Source of the DNA: an uncultured Candidatus Melainabacteria bacterium
GTDB taxonomy: Bacteria > Cyanobacteriota > Vampirovibrionia > Gastranaerophilales > Gastranaerophilaceae
DNA length: 64,000 nucleotides
NCBI GenBank assembly: GCA_949927415.1
Contig: CATLFB010000002.1
Coordinates: 186,001 to 250,000, forward strand
Direction of reading: 5' to 3'
Shown here: piece after piece, positions 54,149-62,118 of the stretch
How positions within the stretch are numbered: the first letter of the stretch is position 1
How the letters are laid out: every line of letters starts with the position of its first letter
Position numbers and translations under genes: made by a program
The notes under the pieces: model-generated
What the model was told of the DNA's origin: nothing
The model's input: only the letters and a program-made list of their open reading frames with translations
Database searches by the model: none

Positions 54149-55099
54149 TTAAATATTTTTCGTCAATCTTAGCAAATCCGCGATTTTCAAAATAAAATCA
54201 AACTGGTTGTACATTTTCTCCAAAAGTTCTTTGTCGTCTGTGCTTTTGTACAGCCGCGCGATGTTGAATGAATCACGGCCGATATCAACCGAGATGTAAA
54301 GCTTTTGACAATTAAATGAAAGCGAAATGTTTTTCGCGTCAAAGAGGATTTTGAGCGCCTTAATTTTCTCCATAAACCCTGTTGTCAGCACAAACCGGCT
54401 TTCAATCTGGTCGTTAGAATAAACCGTGAACATTTTATCGAATTCGGCATCTTCAAGAGCGACTTTTTGAAGGCCTCTTGGCGGAAGAACACCTGAGTCG
54501 CGCACGATAATTTCTGCCGGAAAAGTTCTCTCTTCAAACGTGTACTCAATCACAAGCCCGTTGAAAACTTTTGTCTTGTACATACCGACACCGTCTTTGA
54601 GTTCCTGCTCGCTGATTATAATCGGAATCCCCTTGTAAGTGCCCTGAAAATTGTCATCAGAATAACTTTCGTTGAATTGCGGCAGAATTTTTGTACTTTT
54701 AAGCGTTTTTTCATCTAAAAGGCTGTCGCCTAACTGCCAGTATTCCCAGTCGTAGTTTTCAAAACTTGTGGCAAAATCTTCTATGATGTTTTCTTTAACC
54801 TTGACTTCAAAAGTTTTTTTCAAGAACCAGTGAATGCCAAAGCCGAAAATAACTGCAAAAAATATTACTTTAATATGGCTTCCGCGCTGGAAATCCAAAT
54901 GCCCTTCCAAAAAAAGATACAAAATTAAAGCGGCAAGCGCGCATTCAACAAGGATTACCAGACAAAGCAGGCAAATCCTTAAAATTTCGTATTTTTTAAG
55001 CCGGCTTTCGACTTTTTTATAAAAATTTTTGAAATTAAGGTTAGTCAAATGCAGTTCCTCCATAGGTTTTGCGGGTTTTTGTTTTCCCCGAAAATGCAT
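54149..55099 (-). CDS. DUF3137-family membrane protein
   Basis: The ATG at 55099 gives 316 residues; an ATG at 55063 is also possible. Two membrane helices lie near the N-terminus (LRICLLCLVILVECALAALI and VIFFAVIFGFGIHWFLK). The soluble C-terminal part has the DUF3137 pattern: DDNFQGTYKGIPIIISEQEL, EFDKMFTVYSNDQIESRFVL and TTGFMEKIKAL. The family has no established function and often occurs in bacteria with GGDEF or stress genes. It is 13 bp downstream of the 143-residue gene and probably co-transcribed. Confidence 0.8.
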   Translation of the reverse strand: MHFRGKQKPAKPMEELHLTNLNFKNFYKKVESRLKKYEILRICLLCLVILVECALAALILYLFLEGHLDFQRGSHIKVIFFAVIFGFGIHWFLKKTFEVKVKENIIEDFATSFENYDWEYWQLGDSLLDEKTLKSTKILPQFNESYSDDNFQGTYKGIPIIISEQELKDGVGMYKTKVFNGLVIEYTFEERTFPAEIIVRDSGVLPPRGLQKVALEDAEFDKMFTVYSNDQIESRFVLTTGFMEKIKALKILFDAKNISLSFNCQKLYISVDIGRDSFNIARLYKSTDDKELLEKMYNQFDFILKIADLLRLTKNI

Positions 55100-55112
55100 T
55101 ATTGCCGCACGA

Positions 55113-55544
55113 TTAATCTTCAAGAAAGCTTGTTTTGAATTCGTTGACGTTATGCTGAATTCTTGAGAGAATATTTTCGTCTTTCAATGCGCTCATAATC
55201 TCATCTTTTGTTCCGCGTTTGAGGATAACGCGTTCTGTTTGGCCTTTTTCGCCGGTTCCGACAAGTTCAAGATAGCGAAGTTTTTCAAAGTTTTCGACCT
55301 GCCCTTTCAAAAGATGCGGCAAGGGCGTAATTTGCAGGGTCAAATCCTTCACAAGGCTTTTGGAGTCGGTGTTTTTGATAATTTCTTTCACTTCCCTGAA
55401 ATGGCCGTATTCGCAAACTTCGCGTTCTGCGCGGGTTTTCAGAGTGTCAATCATATTAACAAGTTTATCTTCAAATTTTTCCATTTTTATCTTTGCTCCG
55501 GTGTGGTTTATTCTATTCAGTTTTGAAGGATTTATTGCGTCCAT
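55113..55544 (-). CDS. Small charged protein downstream of the giant gene; candidate immunity or chaperone
   Basis: The ATG at 55544 follows GAGG at 6-nt spacing and gives 143 residues (MDAINPSKLNRINHTGAKIK at the start). It is highly charged, largely helical at first (MEKFEDKLVNMIDTLKTRAE), with a beta-rich middle (LVKDLTLQITPLPHLL and FEKLRYLELVGTGEKGQTER) and a helical C-terminus. There is no signal peptide or membrane segment. It starts 37 bp after the stop of the 1739-residue gene, the position expected of a cognate immunity protein or secretion chaperone. That role is inference; no family is recognised. Confidence 0.65.
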   Translation of the reverse strand: MDAINPSKLNRINHTGAKIKMEKFEDKLVNMIDTLKTRAEREVCEYGHFREVKEIIKNTDSKSLVKDLTLQITPLPHLLKGQVENFEKLRYLELVGTGEKGQTERVILKRGTKDEIMSALKDENILSRIQHNVNEFKTSFLED

Positions 55545-55581
55545 TTGTAACCTCATTTTCTATTATACATGATTTTTGGAA

Positions 55582-58500
55582 TTATTGACGGTTTATTAAC
55601 TTTTTGTATTCATCGCGAACGATGTCGCCGCGGGTGAGGGATTCTGATTCGACAAGCTGTTTCAGATACTTTTCGTAAGCCTCTTCATTGATTATGTAAT
55701 TTCCGTCCGCGTCTTTTGCGTAAACCTTTTTGCCGTCAACTTCGATGATTTTGTATGGTTCTATGTAATTCATGAAATTTTCCATATAATCGTTGGCTTT
55801 CTGGAAGTAAAAATCCGATTGTTCCATCGGGTAGGGGAATCTTGCGCTTCCGCTGTCGTCTGCGCCAAGGCTCCATAAAAGAAGGTTCTGGCATTCTTCG
55901 GTCATATTCAATTTGTATTTGAATTCATCTTCGCGCAGAAGGGCGTTCAGATAGATTTCTTTGTTCTGCAAATAATGGTTCATTTCATGCGCAATCCCGC
56001 CGAGAATTTCCGCGCGATTGCCCTGAGCTTTTGTGTGACCCTTTGAAAGTCCCGCCCAGTTGCGCGAAATCCTTAAAGTCGCTTCGTTCATGCTGAATTC
56101 ATTTAAGTTGTCTGTTATTTCGATTTTTATCGGCGCACCGGAAAGCCCCATTTCATCTAAGATTAGAGCCGCACCTTTTTGGATGAATTCGTCGATGTTT
56201 TTGATTTTTGAAAGTTCAGTAAAATCATTTGCGCGGTTTTTGACAATTGTGGCAAAAGCATCATCTGTTTCTGCGAATTTTTTGTTCGGTGCGCGCAGTT
56301 TTCCGGGCGGAATCGAGGGGAAAGATTCATCTGCGGCGTAAGCCTTTTTGCCCCGGGAGGCAAGTGAGGCCGCTTGTTCGTGGGTTGTAGGATTTATTGA
56401 ATTTCCGCTCTTTTCATCGAGTTTGAAAATCCATTCCGGCATCCCTAATTCTGTCAAAACTCTTTTGAATTCCGGAGAATATTTGCTCATATCGCCTCCG
56501 GCGGCTTGGGCAATAAATTCCTCGGCATTTGTGAATGCGTAGGGAATGTCTTCAAAGAAATCGAGACCGGCTCTATGAAGCTCATCTGCGTATTTGCAAT
56601 TTTTCGCATCTAAAACTTTTGCACTGCTTCCGTCGTTGTATGTTATGGTTCGATATGCTTTCCAATTTTGCGGCAGTTCGACTGTTCTGAATTTTGTGTC
56701 GTTCAGATGTGTTAGTTCATGTCTCAATACGCTTTTTAAATCATAATATGTCGGATTCATCATTATATCATGGTTTTGGACGGATGTTGTTCCGATGGCA
56801 CCTTCTAAGTATTGAACTTTTATCTGAAGCGCATCTATTGCGGGCGGAAGTTTTGTCATGCCTGCGCTTGCTTTCTGCCAGGCGTCAAGTTCAGTTGTTA
56901 TTTGATTGAAATATTTGTCAGGTTCTTTGAGCCAGCTGTGCGACGGAATAATTTTTACTCCGTATTTTCCGTTGATATCAAGGCATTTTTTGACAATTTC
57001 TTTCGGTAAATCGGATTTTTTCAGGTAATAATCTTTGTAAAGATAGTCGCAAAGTTTTTTGTTATCTGCATTGTGGCTTATGAATTCAACCAGGTGCTGG
57101 AACTTTTCGGCCGAGCGCAAATCTGCGCGTTTGTCAGCTGACCAGTCTGTTTTTTTGAGTCTTTCTATTAAAGACGGTTTTCTTATCAAATCTTCAAAAC
57201 CTGAAGGGTTGTATTTTTTTAGAAATTGCATGTATTTTTCGGCTTCAGACTTTGCATTAATGCCGTTTGCGCGAACAATCGGTGTCAAATGTCCGTTTGC
57301 TGCATGGTAAATTTCTGCAATGTTCAGGGCGGCTTCAGTCTTTGTAAAAATCTCGCGCGGTGACATTTGCGGATTTTCTGACATTTCTTTTGTAATATGT
57401 GCTATTGCCGAGAGAATTTTATCATCTTTTATTCCGCCATATAAGCCGAAAAGTTCTTCAAGCCGTGCAGAAATATCCGGATGAATTTTTGAAAGTTCCG
57501 GCGAAGAGGTTTTGAAAAAGTATTCTAAAACCGCTTCGGATTCTGTTATTTCTCCATTTTTTAATTTGTCTGAAATTTCATGCAAATGTTCAAGGTTTTC
57601 AGCCTTCAACTTCGGATCTTTCAGGCCGTAATCTTCTAACTTCGGCGGGGTGCTCTCAAATCCGAGTTCAAGTTTTCGCAAATGTTCGTAATGTGCGGTT
57701 AAATATTCGTTGTATTTGTTGTATTGTTCCGGAGAAAGCTCTGTTACGGTTTTTTCAAGCGGCCCGTAAAGCGGTTTCAAAAATGCTCTTCCGCCTGTGA
57801 CATCTTTATTCTCTCTGATGTCGTATGGCACATGTTCGCATTCTGCAAATTTGTTAACTTTAGTTCCGCGCAATTGCCATTCGTATACAAATCCGTCTTT
57901 TGTCTCAAAATTCATCTGCAGCGCCGTATAACCCGACGGACGAACTTTTGTGAGTTTGTTTTTTATGTGCAAATCAATTCCGAATTGTGCCGCGTAATCC
58001 TGCAATTCGGCAACCTGTTTTTCAGAGAAATACGGAATCCCGTTGCGGCCCATGTAATTCGTTATTCTGACAGCATTAATCTTCGCATCCGGATTGTTGG
58101 CGGAATTTGTGATAACATCTTTAACTTTTTGAACAGATTCTTCCGACTGTCGCTCTGCGGCCATCCGGATAGCCTTTTGGGGGTCTTTTTTGTATATTTC
58201 GACAATGTCGGGGTGTTTTTTGTAGTCGAAATCCAGAAGTTCTGTTCGGGTTCCGACAGCGTCTTTTATGGAATTCACGGCTTCTTCAAAAGTTGAGGGG
58301 TGTTTGGTATCGCAAATTGCGTTTTTAATCTTGTCATATAAACTTTGTGCGCTCTTTGCGCGGTGCGTCATATTTTGGCCGGAAACGCCAAGGCCTACTT
58401 CCTGCATTAGTTTGACAATTGCTTTTTCTGATGTGGCAGCTTTTTTGTGAATTTCTGCTGCGGCCGAGCGCGCTCTTGTCTCGCCTTCTTCGTTAAGTTC

Positions 58501-60801
58501 AAGTTCGATTTTGCCGTCCGGCTTTGTGATTTGGCGCGTAATCGGAACATCATTTGCTGAAACTCTTGCGGGCGAATCTATTTCGTTCAGTCTTGAAGTA
58601 GGGTTTGTTGTACTGACTTCTCTTGCCGCGGAAGGTTTTGTTTTTCCTGATGTTTCCGGAGTTATGCGGCTTGGCGTGTCAATTTTTACAGCGTTTTTCA
58701 AATCACCTGACATGCCGACAAGAACCCCTGTTAAGTTTGCCTTCAACAATGATTTCCAGTCGTCTTTTGAGTTTAAAACGCCCATCATTGCCAAATCTCC
58801 CAGGTAGGAAATCGTAAAATCCGTACCGAGTTTGGCGCCTGCGGCGCCCATGAAATTCTTCAAATATTCAGGATTGTTAAAAACTGTTTTCAAAGCCTGC
58901 ATGCGGTTTCCGGCCGTAATTTCACGGGCAAAAACTTCTGTAAGCTTTTTGTCAATAAGTTTGCTAAACGCTTTCATACCGGCTTTTCCGGCAGGAACAC
59001 CTATGATAAATCCGCCCGCATCAATTATGAAATCTTTTGTCAGTTCTTCAAATTCTTCCGCTGTCGGGTTGTTTTTTGTCGCAAGTTCTGCCGCACCCAA
59101 ACCGCTCCTTGCGGCCATGCCGCCGAGTGCCAGCGCGTTTCCGACAGTAATTGTTCCTGATGCTATTGTTCCAATCGTTCCGGCAACACCTGCACTTGCT
59201 GCGGCGCCGGCAGTCGTTCCGGCTAATGTCGCACCTCCTGTGGCTGCCGCGGCTCCTGCCGGCGGGAAAAATATGCACAAAGCACCGCCAACCACAATTA
59301 ATCCGATTCCGATTAGTGACGCATTTCCGCTAAAGCGCTGAATGACTGTCATGTTGTCGTTTTTCATTGCTTGGGCCAGCATTTTGCCGTTTTCGGGCCC
59401 GATTATGTTGTCTGCGGATGTTTCAAATGCTTTTTGATAATCTTCGATACTTCTGCCGCCAAGAAATTCTTTGAAATCTTTTTCTTTTTCCTGCGCCGCA
59501 AGTTTTAGCAAAGAATTCAGCGCATTGGATTTTGCGCCCTCCGTCTTGAGTGCTGAAAGGTCAAATCCGTTTTCATCAAGCATTATGGGAAGATTGGATT
59601 TGTCGATAAGTTTTTTGATTTGCGAAATGCCGCCATCTTCTGAAAGTGAGTAAAAATTCGAAAAGCCTTCCAAAAGTTTTTGGGATTTTTCATCCGCGCT
59701 GATCTCTTCCTCTCGCAAGGATTGGGCAAAATTTACAAAATCTTGTTTTTTGTTGAAGGCTGAAACGACTGTTTCCATTTCGGCTTTGGTTTCCTGATAG
59801 CGCTCGACGGCATATTGAGAATACGGAACGCCGCGTTCGATTTCGTAAACTTCTTCAAAAGTTATTGCCTCATCTGAATTCCAATCCTGTGGAATCAGGC
59901 CTTTTTCGGGTGCTTTTAGCCGGATGGGATCTCCTTCAACTGCGTTTGCACTTTTGCGCTGATTGTTGAATTTGTCGTTATAATTTTTTGCATTTTTGAC
60001 AAAATTTATTAGACTTTCGGCTTCTTCGGTTGATGAAAGTGAAAGAAATTGTCTTTGAATGTCTTTCAAGTCTTTCATTGAAGCATTAGAGCACATGTTT
60101 TCGATATAAATTTCGATTGTTTTTGTTAATTCTTCTTTTGATGATTTCCCGCGCAGCCGGTCGATAAACTTGACGCCTGTCGGGGTTTCAAGAACATTCA
60201 GGCGGTTCAGAATCATGTTTTTTATGCGCTGTTTGTTTTCTTCATAGTAGTCGCGTTTGGTGAGTTTTCCTTCTTTTGCTTCGATAATTTGGATTAAGCC
60301 TGCCTGCTCATAGTCCAGAACTTTTTTCACATTCGATGAGGCAAGTTTGTTGTTTTTGCCTTTTGATTTGTCCCAGGCGCCGGTTACGGAGCCTAAATCC
60401 TGTGAATTATAGATTAAAACGGCCTGAGTTATGTTATCGTCAAGCATTTGGATAGTTAATTCTTTAGCCTGCTGCTCATTAAGCTTGTAAAGCGGCGTCT
60501 GATGAGCATCTTGGGGGGGGGGGGGCACGTCTGAACTTACTGCTTGCAGGTTTTCGGAATTCAAGTTCGTATTTTGCGCAGAAAAGTTTGCAGATTGAGC
60601 TTCTGCCGGATTTTTTTCCACAACAAGTCCGATTGATGAATTTTGGGATTTTTGGGGCACCAAAACGTGTGCAAGTTCGGATTGCAATTCGGCGTGAGAA
60701 AGTTTTTGTAGGCGCTCTCGAAGTTCACTCAGCGCAGAGCCTGAAAGACCGCTGTTTTTGCAGATTTGATTTATTAAAGCTGAATTACCTTGAATTGCCA
60801 C
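55582..60801 (-). CDS. Giant multidomain protein: RelA/SpoT-like domain plus two HExxH motifs
   Basis: Starting at GTG 60801 (AGAAGG at 5-nt spacing; a TTG 39 bp upstream lacks one) the product has 1739 residues. 1-480: helical, unknown, with a Pro4 tract at 93-96 coded by C13. 493-577: Gly/Ala-rich hydrophobic segment, possibly membrane-inserting. About 810-1000: RelA/SpoT-like nucleotidyltransferase, with HRAKSAQSLYDKI (Arg 814, Lys 816), DAVGTR (Asp 847), SGYTALQMNF (Tyr 958), YEWQLRG (Glu 974) and AECEHVPYD (His 990). 1361-1365: HELTH, with NAEEFIAQ (Glu 1427/1428) as possible third zinc ligand. 1605-1609: HEMNH. No Sec signal peptide. It looks like an exported toxin or effector; no such architecture is known to me. 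The domain calls rest on motifs seen by eye. Confidence 0.75.
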   Translation of the reverse strand: MAIQGNSALINQICKNSGLSGSALSELRERLQKLSHAELQSELAHVLVPQKSQNSSIGLVVEKNPAEAQSANFSAQNTNLNSENLQAVSSDVPPPPQDAHQTPLYKLNEQQAKELTIQMLDDNITQAVLIYNSQDLGSVTGAWDKSKGKNNKLASSNVKKVLDYEQAGLIQIIEAKEGKLTKRDYYEENKQRIKNMILNRLNVLETPTGVKFIDRLRGKSSKEELTKTIEIYIENMCSNASMKDLKDIQRQFLSLSSTEEAESLINFVKNAKNYNDKFNNQRKSANAVEGDPIRLKAPEKGLIPQDWNSDEAITFEEVYEIERGVPYSQYAVERYQETKAEMETVVSAFNKKQDFVNFAQSLREEEISADEKSQKLLEGFSNFYSLSEDGGISQIKKLIDKSNLPIMLDENGFDLSALKTEGAKSNALNSLLKLAAQEKEKDFKEFLGGRSIEDYQKAFETSADNIIGPENGKMLAQAMKNDNMTVIQRFSGNASLIGIGLIVVGGALCIFFPPAGAAAATGGATLAGTTAGAAASAGVAGTIGTIASGTITVGNALALGGMAARSGLGAAELATKNNPTAEEFEELTKDFIIDAGGFIIGVPAGKAGMKAFSKLIDKKLTEVFAREITAGNRMQALKTVFNNPEYLKNFMGAAGAKLGTDFTISYLGDLAMMGVLNSKDDWKSLLKANLTGVLVGMSGDLKNAVKIDTPSRITPETSGKTKPSAAREVSTTNPTSRLNEIDSPARVSANDVPITRQITKPDGKIELELNEEGETRARSAAAEIHKKAATSEKAIVKLMQEVGLGVSGQNMTHRAKSAQSLYDKIKNAICDTKHPSTFEEAVNSIKDAVGTRTELLDFDYKKHPDIVEIYKKDPQKAIRMAAERQSEESVQKVKDVITNSANNPDAKINAVRITNYMGRNGIPYFSEKQVAELQDYAAQFGIDLHIKNKLTKVRPSGYTALQMNFETKDGFVYEWQLRGTKVNKFAECEHVPYDIRENKDVTGGRAFLKPLYGPLEKTVTELSPEQYNKYNEYLTAHYEHLRKLELGFESTPPKLEDYGLKDPKLKAENLEHLHEISDKLKNGEITESEAVLEYFFKTSSPELSKIHPDISARLEELFGLYGGIKDDKILSAIAHITKEMSENPQMSPREIFTKTEAALNIAEIYHAANGHLTPIVRANGINAKSEAEKYMQFLKKYNPSGFEDLIRKPSLIERLKKTDWSADKRADLRSAEKFQHLVEFISHNADNKKLCDYLYKDYYLKKSDLPKEIVKKCLDINGKYGVKIIPSHSWLKEPDKYFNQITTELDAWQKASAGMTKLPPAIDALQIKVQYLEGAIGTTSVQNHDIMMNPTYYDLKSVLRHELTHLNDTKFRTVELPQNWKAYRTITYNDGSSAKVLDAKNCKYADELHRAGLDFFEDIPYAFTNAEEFIAQAAGGDMSKYSPEFKRVLTELGMPEWIFKLDEKSGNSINPTTHEQAASLASRGKKAYAADESFPSIPPGKLRAPNKKFAETDDAFATIVKNRANDFTELSKIKNIDEFIQKGAALILDEMGLSGAPIKIEITDNLNEFSMNEATLRISRNWAGLSKGHTKAQGNRAEILGGIAHEMNHYLQNKEIYLNALLREDEFKYKLNMTEECQNLLLWSLGADDSGSARFPYPMEQSDFYFQKANDYMENFMNYIEPYKIIEVDGKKVYAKDADGNYIINEEAYEKYLKQLVESESLTRGDIVRDEYKKLINRQ
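60513..60525. repeat. Homopolymer of 13 G (C on the coding strand) inside the giant gene
   Basis: Thirteen consecutive G on the plus strand form four Pro codons and the first base of the next Gln codon of the giant protein. Tracts of this length change by one base during replication in many bacteria and switch the downstream frame on or off. At 13 the frame is open. Confidence 0.9.
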
Positions 60802-60938
60802 GTATACCTTCTTTGTTTTTCTTGATAACGGAAGATGCAAAGATTTTCTTTAGCTTTGTTAAGACTTTGTTACAAGTTGATTAAGCAATTTCGGCGTGCT
60901 AAGATTTTTCTAAGAGTAAGTTTAAGTAAGGATGGAAG

Positions 60939-61811
60939 ATGAAAAATATAGTTGTTTATACAAATAAAAAATCATCATCTCTGGCAGATGTTTTGGCCGG
61001 AATTGATGATGTTAATGTCCGTATTGAAGACTCTGAAAAGCTAAGGGATTATGAGATGCTTAATCCGGCGCTTGTTGTGGTTGAAGATGTTCCGGATATT
61101 AAAGATGTTTTAATGGTTTTGAAGTTCAAATCTCCTGTTTTGTTTGTGGGAGACGTGTTTAAGGGCGCAACGGTCAGAGCGTATACATACGATATGATTA
61201 AGACGCCTGTGGACAATGATGAACTTTTAATTCGTGCAAAATCAATGTTGAAAATCCGTGATTTGCGCGAAAAATTGATGCAGGTTTCTACAACCGATGA
61301 ATTGACAGGATTGCACAACAGAAGATATCTTCACGAGCGTCTTGAGCAGGAGATTTCCCGCGCAAAACGTTACGGAACAAAGCTTTCCTGCCTTTTGTTC
61401 GATTTGGATTTCTTTAAAGTTGTTAACGACATTTACGGATACGATTGGGGCGATGTTTTGTTGCGCTCGATTGCCGATAAACTCAAACAGCTTATAAGAA
61501 AAGAAGATATTTTGACACGTTACGGCGACGAGGAGTTTTTGCTGATATTGCCGAACACGTCAGAAGAAAACGCATTCTTATTTGCGGAAAGATTCAGACG
61601 GGACATTGAGAAAATGGAATTCATACCGGCAGGAGAAGAAGAAAGACATCCGATTACGATATCTGGCGGAATTTCTACATATCCATGTTTGGAAGACACG
61701 GAAGAAGATGTAAACACGATAATCCGGTATGCTGAACATGCGCTCTACAACGCGAAAAAACGCGGCAAGAACAAAATAGTTCAATTCTCACAAATAAATT
61801 TGGGAGAATAA
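60939..61811 (+). CDS. GGDEF-domain protein with an N-terminal receiver-like domain
   Basis: A 290-residue protein. Residues 1-105 follow a receiver-like beta-alpha pattern (NIVVYTNKK, ALVVVEDV, SPVLFVGD, YDMIKTPVDNDELLIRAKSM) but lack a convincing phospho-acceptor. The GGDEF domain starts at DELTGLHNRRYLHERLEQEI, has FDLDFFKVVNDIYGYDWGD with Tyr in place of the usual His, and the signature is GDEEF (196-200): the second Gly is replaced by Asp. KNKIVQF ends it. Cyclase activity is therefore uncertain. A weak AAGGATGG-type site precedes the ATG. Divergent from the giant gene by about 137 bp, so shared control is possible. Confidence 0.85.
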   Translation: MKNIVVYTNKKSSSLADVLAGIDDVNVRIEDSEKLRDYEMLNPALVVVEDVPDIKDVLMVLKFKSPVLFVGDVFKGATVRAYTYDMIKTPVDNDELLIRAKSMLKIRDLREKLMQVSTTDELTGLHNRRYLHERLEQEISRAKRYGTKLSCLLFDLDFFKVVNDIYGYDWGDVLLRSIADKLKQLIRKEDILTRYGDEEFLLILPNTSEENAFLFAERFRRDIEKMEFIPAGEEERHPITISGGISTYPCLEDTEEDVNTIIRYAEHALYNAKKRGKNKIVQFSQINLGE

Positions 61812-61813
61812 CA

Positions 61814-61960
61814 GGTGCTACGCACGTAGAGACTTTGGAACTGTCATAACGGAGCCGCTTGTGAATGAATTAAGTGCATAAGTGTAGAATTAGGCCAGTG
61901 GCACTGGGTGGATTTTCGCATACGTGAAGTGAGCGTGAGTAACAAAATCCAACTAACAAG
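61814..61960. repeat. Dispersed mosaic repeat (family R2)
   Basis: GGTGCTACGCACGTAGAGAC begins 3 bp after the GGDEF stop codon and is followed by GGAGCCGCTTGTGAATGAAT and GGATTTTCGCATACGTGAAG, inverted relative to most copies. The remainder of the 61812-62118 gap holds the terminator at 62046 and nothing else recognised. Confidence 0.75.
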
Positions 61961-62045
61961 CCAAAAGGCGGCTAGATAATCGTCGTAAGCTACGTTAAAA
62001 AAAGACTTCCTTTCTGAACACTTACATAGTGTAAATCTGGTTATC

Positions 62046-62074
62046 AGGCGGTTTGAAAAAAATCGCCTTTTTTC
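62046..62074 (+). terminator. Rho-independent terminator
   Basis: AGGCG and CGCCT arms with a 13-nt A-rich loop followed by TTTTTT. It lies between the GGDEF gene and the end of mnmE. Confidence 0.6.
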
Positions 62075-62118
62075 TTTGGTAAATTCGGATTTCGGCAGGT
62101 GTTTGGACGGGCCCAAAC

